This document shows positions 27,768-37,514 of a DNA stretch of 62,970 nucleotides, piece after piece. The stretch spans positions 1 to 62,970 of the forward strand of contig JAOFSE010000012.1 in NCBI GenBank assembly GCA_028044295.1. Reading direction: 5' to 3'. The notes under the pieces were generated by a model. It was given only the letters and a program-made list of their open reading frames with translations. It ran no database searches and had not been told where the DNA came from. Both the position numbers and the translations under genes were made by a program. Source of the DNA: Sulfurimonas sp. (GTDB lineage Bacteria > Campylobacterota > Campylobacteria > Campylobacterales > Sulfurimonadaceae). Position 1 is the first letter of the stretch. Each line of letters begins with the position of its first letter.

Positions 27768-27847
27768 AATGTCATCCTATTAATTATTATAGTTCTTTTA
27801 CAGTTGGTAAAACTTTAGCAGCACTGCTTATTTCATTAATATCTAGT

Positions 27848-28171
27848 TTAAGCGCAACCGCAACCAGTACCACAACCTTCATCAGTTGATTCAAGAGACC
27901 AATCATCAGTAGAATCACAACCAGTGTCACAACTTACACCTGTACTACATCCAGACACATAAGTAGCATTTTGAGACACTCTAATTACAAAAGTATTATT
28001 TTCAGCTATTTGAGAATAAAAAGTATGTTTAGAACAGAATTCTTCATTCATAAACTCAGCTACAATATTTGCATAGTTATATGCTTCTTGTTGAGTTGGA
28101 AATGTATTATTATTGCTATATTCACTCTTTTTAAAACATCCACACTCTTCTTCCATTTGTACTGTATACAT
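27848..28171 (-). CDS. Small cysteine-rich protein
   Basis: The 107-aa protein starts MYTVQMEEECGCFKKSEYSN and ends STDEGCGTGCGCA. Cysteines occur as CGC near the N-terminus, one in the middle (EEFCSKH), and a tail with C-x5-C-x3-C and C-x3-C-x-C. The first 70 residues look folded and aromatic-rich; the tail is Gly/Ser/Cys, metal-binding-like. It has no signal peptide. The ribosome binding site AAAGGAAATACTTT is strong. I do not recognise a named family; metal binding or a modified-peptide role is speculation. Confidence 0.7.
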   Translation of the reverse strand: MYTVQMEEECGCFKKSEYSNNNTFPTQQEAYNYANIVAEFMNEEFCSKHTFYSQIAENNTFVIRVSQNATYVSGCSTGVSCDTGCDSTDDWSLESTDEGCGTGCGCA

Positions 28172-28285
28172 AAAGTATTTCCTTTTACTTATTTAATTAT
28201 GGAATTATAGTTATTATATACAAAACCAACATCCTTTTATAAAAGTAGTTCTTATTCATAAAAGTATTTTTATACTAATATCTTA

Positions 28286-28314
28286 TTGACTTTGTTAATA
28301 ATAATGCTTATAAT
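28286..28314 (+). promoter_or_regulatory. Sigma-70 promoter for the lipoprotein gene
   Basis: TTGACT (28286-28291) and TATAAT (28309-28314) are spaced by 17 bases, ending 38 bases before the start codon at 28353. Confidence 0.65.
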
Positions 28315-28352
28315 CAGCTAAAGATTAAATATATGTAAACCAAGGAACTATT

Positions 28353-28829
28353 TTGCAAAAAAAACATATTCATAATATATGTACAATCACATTACTCGTC
28401 CTATTAACTACTTTAATATCTGCTTGTAATAGTTCTGAACCTATACCTATAACAAATACACCCATATCTCAAATAGAAAAAACGTTTAACCATGATTTTA
28501 GTATAGATACTCTTAAAAATGTAATCACAAAAGCTTCGGAAAAGAATCACTGGAATATTACAGAGACAACAGATAAATCACTTAAAATGAAAAAATCTTA
28601 TAATATCAAAGAACCACAGGCTGCATCACTTCAAAAGAAAATCAGAGATAGGTCTGGAGCGAAAAAAGAAGTATATGTTAATGTAGAACTAAAGAAAGGT
28701 TTTTTTATCATTACGTCACCACAAACAAATACCCAAAGATTTGCAAGTGATTTCCAAATAGAAGAGTTCAATAAGGACCTTGATAAACTTAAACAAACAA
28801 TTTACCTAGAGTTAATACCCTATCTATGA
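28353..28829 (+). CDS. Putative lipoprotein of unknown function
   Basis: The 158-aa protein starts at a TTG with AAGGA eight bases upstream. Residues 1-25 form a lipoprotein signal with lipobox LISA-C. The mature domain has alternating strands and helices (DTLKNVITKASEKNHWNITE, KKEVYVNVELKKGFFIIT) and no recognised family. It is driven by the promoter at 28286-28314 and followed 29 bases later by another envelope protein, so the two are likely one unit in the serS-pflB insertion. Confidence 0.7.
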   Translation: MQKKHIHNICTITLLVLLTTLISACNSSEPIPITNTPISQIEKTFNHDFSIDTLKNVITKASEKNHWNITETTDKSLKMKKSYNIKEPQAASLQKKIRDRSGAKKEVYVNVELKKGFFIITSPQTNTQRFASDFQIEEFNKDLDKLKQTIYLELIPYL

Positions 28830-28858
28830 TAATTACACTCGTACATAGTAGTTAATTC

Positions 28859-29413
28859 TTGAAAAAATACATTCTATTTATACTATCCTTAATAATACTA
28901 AATGCAGATGAGACAATTAAAATAGACATCAAAGCTAATTGTACTGATACACAAGAGTACCTATTAAACATCAATAGTCCTAAACTACACTTAACAAAAA
29001 ATGCTGTTCAAGAAAATATTGATGGATATGTTGACATAGCCGACAATAAATACTATTTTGGATATAAAGATCAAAATACTGAGTATGTGATTGATGGTAC
29101 TGTTGAAAATCTAAATAAAGAAAAAGTAAATCAGTTTAGTGGATATATCACATTAAATGAACTCAATACTTTAAGAGCTAGTAATCAAATAACGTTTACA
29201 CAAGATATAAACCTTGTCAGTCGTATAAAAAATGTGAAAACTACCTTAGATGTTTATTTTGATAAAACTTCATTTGATAGAGAGCATGTGGTTTGTATGG
29301 AGCAAATGTATAAACAAGAGCAAAATAAATATCTTAAGACACTATTTTTCATACCTTTTATACTGATAGTATTTTATTTAGTTAAAAGAGGGCGAAGAGC
29401 TAAATCATGTTAA
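28859..29413 (+). CDS. Hypothetical envelope protein with signal peptide and C-terminal anchor
   Basis: The 184-aa protein from a TTG start has a signal peptide (KKYILFILSLIILNADE). An extracytoplasmic beta-rich domain (about 20-150) follows, then a C-terminal hydrophobic segment (TLFFIPFILIVFYLVKRG) and basic end. The two cysteines (C28 and C146) could pair. There is no recognisable family. No clear ribosome binding site precedes the TTG, so it may be coupled to the lipoprotein upstream. Its 3' end overlaps the convergent gene by 14 bases. Confidence 0.6.
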   Translation: MKKYILFILSLIILNADETIKIDIKANCTDTQEYLLNINSPKLHLTKNAVQENIDGYVDIADNKYYFGYKDQNTEYVIDGTVENLNKEKVNQFSGYITLNELNTLRASNQITFTQDINLVSRIKNVKTTLDVYFDKTSFDREHVVCMEQMYKQEQNKYLKTLFFIPFILIVFYLVKRGRRAKSC

Positions 29414-29855
29414 GAATATTTTCATCTTCTATACGAGAATATGAACTTCTTTGTATCTCTTTTAGTATTTGCATGAGTCTATTGTAAACCATAGCTGGTT
29501 TTTTTGATGTATCAAAATTATCAATAGCAATACAAGTTGTATTACTTCCAAAAAAATTATCCATACCCATTAAAAGATTTTGGCAAGCTTTAAATGTTCC
29601 CTCTTGAGTAGTAAAAGCAAAGTTAATAAAGTAATGATTATCATCAATTTTTACAAACTTATCAGATATCCTAACAAAAGATCCCAACTCTTCTATACTT
29701 AACGGTTCTTTATGGTATATTAGTGCAAATGTAGCATCAGCTTTATATCTATCAAATGTATAATATGTTCGCTTTATCTCTATCTCTATTCTATTGAAGA
29801 TATTATCAGTCAAACTATTCCTTGCAACATTTATTTGTTCATAATTGTATAACAT
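29400..29855 (-). CDS. Hypothetical protein, possibly a degenerate GGDEF-like fold
   Basis: A 151-aa soluble protein from the ATG at 29855. A GTG at 29900 would add 15 residues, but a minus-strand TATAAT lies between the two, favouring the ATG. Segments such as EIKRTYYTFDRYKADATFALI, FVRISDKFVKIDDNHYFINFAF and CIAIDNFDTSKKPAMVYNRLMQIL follow the strand/helix order of a nucleotide-cyclase domain without its signature. This is a weak structural guess. It lies divergent from the pflB-like gene. Confidence 0.5.
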   Translation of the reverse strand: MLYNYEQINVARNSLTDNIFNRIEIEIKRTYYTFDRYKADATFALIYHKEPLSIEELGSFVRISDKFVKIDDNHYFINFAFTTQEGTFKACQNLLMGMDNFFGSNTTCIAIDNFDTSKKPAMVYNRLMQILKEIQRSSYSRIEDENILNMI

Positions 29856-29939
29856 ATTATATAATTTTATTATAAAGTTAAAAGTTATATCAATTGGCAC
29901 TTTATTTGCTTAATTACATAAAATATACTAAGGTTGAAA

Positions 29940-32276
29940 ATGGCAGAGGAATCACAAGAAGAGATAATCATTATTGAAGATAGTGATGCTGCTTATGAAC
30001 CTACATCTGCAGATGCCACAGCATCAGATGCAAACGAACATTCAAATAAAAAACCTCTTATTATTATGGGAATTTCCATATCTGTAATTATACTTATCAT
30101 CACCCTATCTTTATTACTCAAAAATGATGAAAATAAAATCACAGATAATTCTATGCAGTACATAGAGAACAGACTCAATGAAGAATCTACCAAAGATGTT
30201 AAACAAACTAAGATTGATAGTATGATAGCAAAAGCTAATTATTTGTACTCAACAGGTTCCAAAGATGAAGCACTATCTCTTTATGAAAAAATAGCACATT
30301 TTAGTGAAGCAGTGTCCGCATATAACCTTGGTGTAGCACAACTAAAAGATGAACAATATTCAAGTGCACTAGATTCATTTGTTAAAGCTATACAAAATAA
30401 TGAAAAAAGATGTGTAAGCGCTATAAATGCAGCAGTATGTTCTCTGCACTTAAATAATCAAGAGAGTTTTCGTTATTACCTAGATCTTGCGTATGCATAT
30501 CTTCCATCTCAAAGAGACTCTAAGCTATACTCATATTACTACACTCTCATTAATTACTATAACAAAAACTATATAGAAGCCTTAAGCGCATTAAAAAATC
30601 CTACAAGTTCTGAATATCCGAATATACAAAATAATATATCAGCTAAAATAAATTCTCTATTTAACAATGATTATGATGCTATAGAAAACCTTGAGCAGAA
30701 TAAAGAGTCAGATAACGATTTTAGTTTAGCTCTTTTATACTCTCGTATAGGTGATGTGTCACTTGCCAAAGAGTTCTTTGCGAGTGCCATTAAAAAGAAT
30801 ATAGAACCAATAAAATCACAACTAGCACTTGGCTATGTAAAAATAAAGTCTGGGCAAGTTCTAGATGGTGCAAAAGAGATAGATAATGCCACTGATATGT
30901 TTGGAGAAGATGTATACAAACCTTATCCTGTTAAAGTATCTCTTAAAGATTCTCTTTTTGATTTTGAGAAAGCACAAAAAAGATATAGAAAAAACACATC
31001 ACTAAGCAAAGAGACAAACTATCAAAAAATATTCTACTTCTCTCCTTATAAAGTATTTAATGCAAATAAAACGATTAATTATATTAGAAAAGGGAATGCT
31101 AATATTTTTATAGATAATGTAGATTCAGCAAAATCATACCTACAAAAAAGTACTTCTTCCTCAAATGTTAACCTTGGTATTGTAAAAGCTATAAAGAAGG
31201 CATTGGACTTTAAAGTCAGAGAAGCAAATCAAATACTAAAAAAGTTAGTAATAGTTCAACCAAAGCACTCAATACTACAATATAACCTAGCATTAACATA
31301 TGCTCAGATGAACAATATGACAAAGGCTCATGAACACTTTTTACGTTCATATAATTTAGATGCTAAAAACTATCTATCTGGTATCTATGCTATTATGACT
31401 TCTCAGTTAATAAATAAAGATACCAAAAAACTTTTATCAATAATCAAAGACTCGATAGCTACAGAGAAATTCTCCGAAAAAATTGACCTATACAAAACTC
31501 TTTTATACATATCCCAAAATAACATCGTATCAACATCAGATTGGTTAAATAATTCATATAAAGAAACTCCTCTATATTTAGCCTTAAATGTAATAATTTC
31601 CATTTATCAAAACAATTTAACAATAGCAAAGAAGTCAGCTAAAAGGTTAACTATCCTTTTACCTAATGAAATACTACCTCATATAATGTACATAGATGCC
31701 CACTATTCTAACCAAAAGACTAAAGAGTATGCAAAATCTGTACTTAACTATTTAAAGGTGCAAAAATTAAGTCTACAAGATCTATACTACGGACCATATA
31801 TATCAAGGTATCTATACATACAACAAAACCTTATTACAGGTAAGTTATATTACCTAAGAGAGCACCTTAAAAAGGTATTAGAGTCTACAACAGAAGATAC
31901 ATATGAACTCACAAGTTCTTTGGCTTTAGCATCTCTATATGACAAGTCGTATGAAGAGGCCTATACACTGTATAATAATCTAATTGATAATCTAAAGATT
32001 AGAGACCCTAGAACACTCTTCTTAGGTGCAGTTGCTTCCACAGCAGCAGGACATCATGAAAATGCTATTGCACTTCTAGAGTTAGCAAAAATGAAAGATT
32101 CAAATAATCTTGAGAGTCGTTATGCACTTGGTCTGTTATATCTTGAATCCAAAAATAATAAGGGAGCATTTATTCAACTATCTAAAGTTCATAAGGATAA
32201 CTTCAATTCTGAGTATTTTAACTTTGATATAGATTTAGAAAAGCTGATGTTTGAAAAACAAAATCCTAAAGGTTAG
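29940..32276 (+). CDS. pflB: TPR protein with one transmembrane helix, PflB-like flagellar motor protein
   Basis: The 778-aa protein starts at the ATG at 29940 (AAGG at 29930-29933). It has a short acidic cytoplasmic N-terminus (EEIIIIEDSDAAYEP) and one membrane helix (about 40-62, IIMGISISVIILIITLSLLL). The long periplasmic part is made of tetratricopeptide-type helices (KANYLYSTGSKDEALSLYEK, SAYNLGVAQLKDEQYSSALD, HSILQYNLALTYAQMNNMTK, ESRYALGLLYLESKNNKGAF). Size, topology and the recalled serS-pflB adjacency of C. jejuni and H. pylori point to PflB. PflB helps build the wide disk scaffold of the Campylobacterota flagellar motor. The symbol is an inference. Confidence 0.6.
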   Translation: MAEESQEEIIIIEDSDAAYEPTSADATASDANEHSNKKPLIIMGISISVIILIITLSLLLKNDENKITDNSMQYIENRLNEESTKDVKQTKIDSMIAKANYLYSTGSKDEALSLYEKIAHFSEAVSAYNLGVAQLKDEQYSSALDSFVKAIQNNEKRCVSAINAAVCSLHLNNQESFRYYLDLAYAYLPSQRDSKLYSYYYTLINYYNKNYIEALSALKNPTSSEYPNIQNNISAKINSLFNNDYDAIENLEQNKESDNDFSLALLYSRIGDVSLAKEFFASAIKKNIEPIKSQLALGYVKIKSGQVLDGAKEIDNATDMFGEDVYKPYPVKVSLKDSLFDFEKAQKRYRKNTSLSKETNYQKIFYFSPYKVFNANKTINYIRKGNANIFIDNVDSAKSYLQKSTSSSNVNLGIVKAIKKALDFKVREANQILKKLVIVQPKHSILQYNLALTYAQMNNMTKAHEHFLRSYNLDAKNYLSGIYAIMTSQLINKDTKKLLSIIKDSIATEKFSEKIDLYKTLLYISQNNIVSTSDWLNNSYKETPLYLALNVIISIYQNNLTIAKKSAKRLTILLPNEILPHIMYIDAHYSNQKTKEYAKSVLNYLKVQKLSLQDLYYGPYISRYLYIQQNLITGKLYYLREHLKKVLESTTEDTYELTSSLALASLYDKSYEEAYTLYNNLIDNLKIRDPRTLFLGAVASTAAGHHENAIALLELAKMKDSNNLESRYALGLLYLESKNNKGAFIQLSKVHKDNFNSEYFNFDIDLEKLMFEKQNPKG

Positions 32277-32908
32277 TTGGAAAAATAACCTATAAGATCT
32301 TCACAAGAAACAAGGTTAGTACCTACACTTACATCGAATCTAAAGTTTTCAGGTAGATACATAGTTGTTATACCGTTTACCATAAGACCATATCTAGATC
32401 CACTATATAACTTTTGTTCTGCCTTGATGTCAAGTTCTATAGACTTGAAACTCTTTTTTAGAGTATGTACAACTTTTACTTTGTTAGAATTATTGTCTTG
32501 AAAAACAACTTCTGCTGTTTCATTTAATGCTTCTGAAAGATGACTAAAACTAGACAGCCTACTACCTCTTTTAATAGCCACATCTAAAACTGTTGATGTA
32601 AGAGGTACTCTGAGTAATGAAACGTTTAAATAACTACCTTGTATCTCTATTTTATAACTATAGTTACCATCATTTATCTCTTCAACGTTAGTTACGATTC
32701 CATCAACGGGACTAATTACCGCAGACTCTTCAAATACTCTATTTTCTCTTTCTGGATTTCTAAATACATATATAAAAAATAGTGTCGTAAAAAATGAAAT
32801 AAACTGTAAAAACTCAAAATCTAATATAGTAAATATTATAAATGCAAAAGTTGACCCTAAAATACAACTTAAGCCATAACGAGCTATAGGAAATAGATTA
32901 TTGCTCAT
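32273..32908 (-). CDS. Phosphatidylserine decarboxylase-like membrane protein, catalytic serine apparently absent
   Basis: The 211-aa protein has an N-terminal double membrane segment (about 12-50) and the short-type Psd features RNPERE, SPVDGIVTNV and a C-terminal YLPENF...VGTNLVSCEDLIGYF. In active enzymes the self-cleavage site before the YLP strand reads like RFGSR.D.YLP; here it reads VNGITTMYLP, so the serine that becomes the pyruvoyl group seems missing. I recall a similar Psd-related protein beside ftsH in C. jejuni. It starts at the ATG at 32908, overlapping ftsH by 11 bases, and overlaps the pflB end by 4. Confidence 0.7.
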   Translation of the reverse strand: MSNNLFPIARYGLSCILGSTFAFIIFTILDFEFLQFISFFTTLFFIYVFRNPERENRVFEESAVISPVDGIVTNVEEINDGNYSYKIEIQGSYLNVSLLRVPLTSTVLDVAIKRGSRLSSFSHLSEALNETAEVVFQDNNSNKVKVVHTLKKSFKSIELDIKAEQKLYSGSRYGLMVNGITTMYLPENFRFDVSVGTNLVSCEDLIGYFSN

Positions 32909-34883
32909 CACCTGACTCTTCTTTTATATCTTTATCTTCAACCATTTTAGCGTCAGCTTTTAGTTCCTCTTCTATATCATTAATAACTATATTAACTTTA
33001 GACTCTATATTATTTTCTTTTTCAAAATCTATAATGATATTTCTAACTTCTTCGCCTGTGATATTCTCTTTTTTATACAGAAGTTTAACCATGTCTTCAA
33101 TAGCATCTCTATACTCTTCAAGTCTAGATAGAACAGCCTCATATCTTTCTTGAAGTGATGTTTTAATAAATGTATCCATATCTTCAGCCATTTTATCACT
33201 ATACTCACGAGTAGATGGTCCGCCAGCACCTAAAAATGATTGTCTGCTTTTTTCTAGAACCATAAGCCCAGCTACATCACTCATTCCATATGTTTGAACC
33301 ATTGACTTAATAATATCAGTCGCACGTTCAAGATCATTTCCAGCACCAGTTGAAATTTCACCTATGAAAACCTGCTCAGCTGCACGACCTCCAAGAAGAA
33401 CATCTACTTCTGCCCACATTTCATGCTGTTGCATCATAAATTTATTTTCTTCTGGAGTATTAAGCGTATATCCTAGAGCTGCTAAACCACGAGGAACTAT
33501 CGAAACCTTTGAAACCTTTTTAGCACCTTCAGTAGTCTCTGCAAGAAGGGCATGACCACTCTCATGATAAGCCACTATTTTTTTCTCTTTCGGATTTATA
33601 CGACGAGATTTTTTTGCAAGCCCAGCTAAAGCACGTTCAACTGACTCATACAAGTCACTCTGTTTTACAGTTTTTTGAGACTTTCTACCAGCTAAAAGAG
33701 CTGCTTCATTTATAACATTTGCTAAATCTGCTCCAGCTAGTCCAGCTGTTAAACGTGCAACTTCTTCTAGTTGAACATCGCTATCCATCTTAACACCCTT
33801 AACATGTACTTTAAGAATTTTTACACGACCTTCAAAGTCTGGCTTATCAACTAAAACTTGTCTATCAAAACGACCAGGACGAAGTAATGCTGCATCAAGT
33901 ACTTCAGGTCTATTAGTAGCAGCTAAAATAATTACTGGAGTATCAGTTCCAAAACCATCCATTTCAGCTAGAAGTTGATTTAGAGTTTGCTCTCTCTCAT
34001 CATTACCACCCATTTGTGCACCAGCTGCACGACTTTTACCGATAGCGTCAATCTCATCTATAAAAATAATACTTGGAGCATCTTTTTTTGCTTGCTCGAA
34101 CAAGTCACGTACACGAGCTGCACCAACACCAACAAACATTTCAATAAAACTTGAACCACTAACTGAGAAAAAAGGAACATCAGCTTCACCAGCAACTGCT
34201 TTTGCTAAAAGTGTTTTACCAGTACCAGGAGAACCTACTAAAAGAACTCCTTTAGGAATTTTTGCACCAATCTCAACATAACGACCTGGAAACTTTAAAA
34301 AGTCAACAATCTCTTGTACTTCTTCTTTAGCTTCTTCAACACCAGCTACATCATCAAATTTAGTTTTTGGCTTTTCAGAGTTAACCATTTTTTTAGAGTT
34401 ACCCATACCAAGAATACCACCACCCATACTCTTTTGCATACGACCTGCAAAAAACATCCAAATACCGATGATAAGTAAAAATGGGAACAACCATCCAAAC
34501 ATCTCAGTAAACCAGTTTGTTTCTGAAAAACCTGTGTAATCTATCCCTTGTTTTTCTAATTCTTCTACTAATTTAGCATCACCTGGAACTATTCTAGTTG
34601 TATATGAATTTACACCGTCTGTTGAATAAGCTTTAATATAAGTCTGGCCTATATCTACCTTATTTAAACTCTTTGACTTCACTAGTGTTTTAAATTCAGC
34701 GTAACTAACTTGTTGAGCTCTTTTAGTAGTACCACCTACTATACCAGTTCCACCAGAAGTATCACCGATTAATGTTTTAAACACTAATATAATTACTACC
34801 GAAAAAATAGCAAATGTGATTAGTGGATTTTTATTAAAAAAATTATTGTTATTGTTATTATCTTTATTATTATCTTCTTGCAT
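32898..34883 (-). CDS. ftsH: ATP-dependent zinc metalloprotease FtsH
   Basis: The 661-aa membrane protease has two transmembrane helices (about 20-40 and 130-150) around a periplasmic domain. The AAA module has Walker [20 protein letters not shown], Walker [16 protein letters not shown] and the second region of homology [19 protein letters not shown]. The zinc protease site is [11 protein letters not shown], with a downstream acidic ligand region. It degrades unassembled membrane proteins and short-lived regulators. An Asn-rich N-terminus and an acidic C-terminal tail are local features. It lies between prmA (6-base gap) and the psd-like gene. Confidence 0.98.
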   Translation of the reverse strand: MQEDNNKDNNNNNNFFNKNPLITFAIFSVVIILVFKTLIGDTSGGTGIVGGTTKRAQQVSYAEFKTLVKSKSLNKVDIGQTYIKAYSTDGVNSYTTRIVPGDAKLVEELEKQGIDYTGFSETNWFTEMFGWLFPFLLIIGIWMFFAGRMQKSMGGGILGMGNSKKMVNSEKPKTKFDDVAGVEEAKEEVQEIVDFLKFPGRYVEIGAKIPKGVLLVGSPGTGKTLLAKAVAGEADVPFFSVSGSSFIEMFVGVGAARVRDLFEQAKKDAPSIIFIDEIDAIGKSRAAGAQMGGNDEREQTLNQLLAEMDGFGTDTPVIILAATNRPEVLDAALLRPGRFDRQVLVDKPDFEGRVKILKVHVKGVKMDSDVQLEEVARLTAGLAGADLANVINEAALLAGRKSQKTVKQSDLYESVERALAGLAKKSRRINPKEKKIVAYHESGHALLAETTEGAKKVSKVSIVPRGLAALGYTLNTPEENKFMMQQHEMWAEVDVLLGGRAAEQVFIGEISTGAGNDLERATDIIKSMVQTYGMSDVAGLMVLEKSRQSFLGAGGPSTREYSDKMAEDMDTFIKTSLQERYEAVLSRLEEYRDAIEDMVKLLYKKENITGEEVRNIIIDFEKENNIESKVNIVINDIEEELKADAKMVEDKDIKEESGDEQ

Positions 34884-34889
34884 GTCTAT

Positions 34890-35720
34890 CTATTTTCCTC
34901 TTTTTAAAACAAGTGTAACCCACTCATCTACATGTATATTTTCGATTATTTCAAAATCTGAATAAAACTTTAAAACTTTTTCCTCATACTTATCTAATAT
35001 TCCAGATAGAATAAGTGTTCCATTATCTTTTAGGACTCTCTTTAAATCATTTGCTATAAATGTTAAAACATCCGCAACAATATTAGCTACAACTACATCA
35101 TAGCTACTTTTAGACAAGGCACATGAGCCTTCCCATATTTTGTTAAATTTTACCCCATTTAACTTAGCATTAACTTCACTATTATCTACACAAACAATAT
35201 CTGTATCACAAGCATCTACTGAAGCACCAAGCTTAAGAGCTCCTACACCAAGGATTCCACTCCCACATCCAACATCTAAAACTTCATTATCTTCTTTTAC
35301 ATATTTGGATATAGCTTTTAAAGATGAATTTGTTGTAGGATGATGTCCAGTTCCAAATGCTAATGCAGGATCAATGACAATGTTGGTTAATTCACTACTA
35401 GGTTCATCCCATGTAGGATGTACATAAAAACTACCTATTTGAAGAGGTTGAATACTTTTTTGATAAACTTCAACCCAGTCACTATTTTTAAGCTTTTTTT
35501 GTATACATTCAAGTTCAATATCTTGTCCAAGAGCTTTTTCTAAAGCTTCGTGGAACTGCTCTATACCCCATATCATAGTATCGAGTTCATCTTCACTTCT
35601 AATAATGAAACCATTATCTATCTCTTCAAAACCAACCGGTAAAGTATCTGCTAAAAAGTCTGAGAAGAGAGAGTGGTGTGAAGAGAGTGTAACTGTTAAT
35701 TCGTAGTAATGCTCTTGCAT
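34890..35720 (-). CDS. prmA: Ribosomal protein L11 methyltransferase
   Basis: The 276-aa SAM-dependent enzyme methylates ribosomal protein L11. It has an N-terminal substrate-recognition domain (1-100) and a methyltransferase fold with DPALAFGTGHHPTT, VLDVGCGSGILGVGALKLGA and VVANIVADVL. Its start overlaps the cheY stop by one base, so translation is coupled in cheY-prmA-ftsH. Confidence 0.95.
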   Translation of the reverse strand: MQEHYYELTVTLSSHHSLFSDFLADTLPVGFEEIDNGFIIRSEDELDTMIWGIEQFHEALEKALGQDIELECIQKKLKNSDWVEVYQKSIQPLQIGSFYVHPTWDEPSSELTNIVIDPALAFGTGHHPTTNSSLKAISKYVKEDNEVLDVGCGSGILGVGALKLGASVDACDTDIVCVDNSEVNAKLNGVKFNKIWEGSCALSKSSYDVVVANIVADVLTFIANDLKRVLKDNGTLILSGILDKYEEKVLKFYSDFEIIENIHVDEWVTLVLKRGK

Positions 35721-36094
35721 TACACCTCAATGCCCATTACAGCACCAAGTTTTTCTTTTAGTACTTGAGGTGTGAATGGTTTTACAATATAATTATTAAC
35801 ACCCGCTTTAAGTGCTGTAATAACTTCTGCTTTACCACCTTCAGTTGTAACCATGATGATAGGTAAATCTTTAAAACGTTCATCTGCACGAACTTTAATA
35901 ACAAGCTCTAAACCATTCATTTCAGGCATATTCCAATCTGTAATAAGCATCTCAACATCTGGGTTAGCATCAAGAGCATCCCAACCCTCAACACCATCAG
36001 CACCTTCTAGAACATCTTTATGTCCAAGTCTTGCTAAAGTGTTTTTTATAATACGACGCATTGTAGAGCTATCATCAACAACAAGTAATTTCAA
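35720..36094 (-). CDS. cheY: Chemotaxis response regulator CheY
   Basis: A single receiver domain of 124 aa with D7/D8, phosphoacceptor D53 (ITDWNMPEMNG), T83/T84 and K105 (NYIVKPF). It matches the CheY that sets flagellar rotation after phosphorylation by CheA, and is closer to canonical Campylobacterota CheY than the second stand-alone receiver at 59047. The cheY-prmA-ftsH order matches what I recall from C. jejuni. An AAGAAAAGGATTTC ribosome binding site is present upstream. Confidence 0.93.
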   Translation of the reverse strand: MKLLVVDDSSTMRRIIKNTLARLGHKDVLEGADGVEGWDALDANPDVEMLITDWNMPEMNGLELVIKVRADERFKDLPIIMVTTEGGKAEVITALKAGVNNYIVKPFTPQVLKEKLGAVMGIEV

Positions 36095-36179
36095 ATGAAA
36101 TCCTTTTCTTATAATATATATTGGTTATCTAATTAAGTAATAATACCTTAATTTTATTTATTTTTATATTAAGTACTGA

Positions 36180-36890
36180 TTAACTCAGTAGTTTAAACAT
36201 TTTTGGAAGGTCTAATGTTCCTTCATAGTACGCTTTTCCAATGATCACACCATCTACATCTTTTGTAGCGATTAGTGCTTCTATATCACTCTCATCTTTA
36301 ACACCACCACTAGCAATTGTACTCACACCACTAGCTTTAGCTATTTCAACTGTAAACTCAACATTCACACCACTTAGAGTCCCATCTTTTCCTACATCTG
36401 TACATATGATAGCTTCAACACCAGCATTAGCAAATTCACGAGCTAAGTCAGTAGCTTTCATACTACTAACTTCACCCCAACCTTCAACTGCGACAAAACC
36501 GTCTATTGCATCAATTCCAACAGCAATAGGATATTTTGCTGCCATATCTTTAACGAATTGAGAATCTTTAACCGCAATAGAACCAAGTATAATTCTATCT
36601 ATTCCAATCTCAAGCATTTTTTGGATAGTTTTTTCATCACGAATTCCGCCGCCAAGTTCAAGCTTAACATTACAGTTTTCACGAATTTTTATAATCTGTT
36701 CTAAATTTTTAGGCTCTCCTGCAAATGCTCCATTTAAGTCAACTAAATGAACCCATTCAGCACCCATTTCTTCAAACTTTTTAACAAGTGTCCATGGTTC
36801 ATCAGAGTATATTTTTGCACTATCCATAAGACCTTTTGTAAGTCTAACGGCTTTTCCATCTTTTAAATCTATCGCGGGGTATAAAGTCAT
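36180..36890 (-). CDS. hisA: Phosphoribosylformimino-AICAR ribotide isomerase
   Basis: The 236-aa TIM-barrel enzyme of histidine synthesis. The catalytic D8 lies in [18 protein letters not shown]. Conserved segments include [44 protein letters not shown] and [11 protein letters not shown]. It is transcribed after hisH (12-base gap), so it forms a hisH-hisA pair without other his genes. Confidence 0.97.
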   Translation of the reverse strand: MTLYPAIDLKDGKAVRLTKGLMDSAKIYSDEPWTLVKKFEEMGAEWVHLVDLNGAFAGEPKNLEQIIKIRENCNVKLELGGGIRDEKTIQKMLEIGIDRIILGSIAVKDSQFVKDMAAKYPIAVGIDAIDGFVAVEGWGEVSSMKATDLAREFANAGVEAIICTDVGKDGTLSGVNVEFTVEIAKASGVSTIASGGVKDESDIEALIATKDVDGVIIGKAYYEGTLDLPKMFKLLS

Positions 36891-36902
36891 ATATTTGTTT
36901 TC

Positions 36903-37514
36903 CTATAAATTAATAAAATTTTCTAAAATTTTCAGTCCATTTTCATGGCTTTTTTCTGGATGTGGTTGAATACCCATAATGTTGTTATGTGAAACAGCGG
37001 AGGTAAACTTGTATCCATATTCTGTACGACCTATAACATCTGACTCATTTTTACATGTAACATGGAATGTATGTACAAAGTATAGGTAATGTTCTTCATC
37101 GAGACCTTCAAAAAGTGGATGATTTTCAGTAAACATTCGATTCCAACCCATATGTGGTACTTTAAGAGGTTCATTAAATTTTGTTTCATCAAAAGCTTTT
37201 ACATGGCCTTTGATTAGTCCTAAACCTTCATGCTTTCCGAACTCTTCACTACTCTCAAAAAGTAGTTGCATTCCAAGACATATGCCAAGCATATACTTAC
37301 CGCTTGCTGCGTACTCTCTTAATGCTTCTATCATATTTCTTTCTCTAAGATGCTCCATCGCATCACCAAAAGCACCAACACCAGGTAGTATCAATTTGTC
37401 GTAATCTTTAAACTTTGACGGATTACTCTCCACCACTGTATCTTCACCTAGTTTAGCAAATGCATTTTGTACACTTGCTAAATTTCCCATATTGTAATCG
37501 ACTATTGCTATCAT
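36903..37514 (-). CDS. hisH: Imidazole glycerol phosphate synthase, glutaminase subunit
   Basis: The 203-aa class I amidotransferase has the nucleophile in GICLGMQLLF, the oxyanion region LPGVGAFGDA and the His-Glu of the triad in GIQPHPEKS. It supplies ammonia to HisF, which is not in this window. Its start shares a base with the stop of the PglG-like gene upstream. Confidence 0.97.
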   Translation of the reverse strand: MIAIVDYNMGNLASVQNAFAKLGEDTVVESNPSKFKDYDKLILPGVGAFGDAMEHLRERNMIEALREYAASGKYMLGICLGMQLLFESSEEFGKHEGLGLIKGHVKAFDETKFNEPLKVPHMGWNRMFTENHPLFEGLDEEHYLYFVHTFHVTCKNESDVIGRTEYGYKFTSAVSHNNIMGIQPHPEKSHENGLKILENFINL

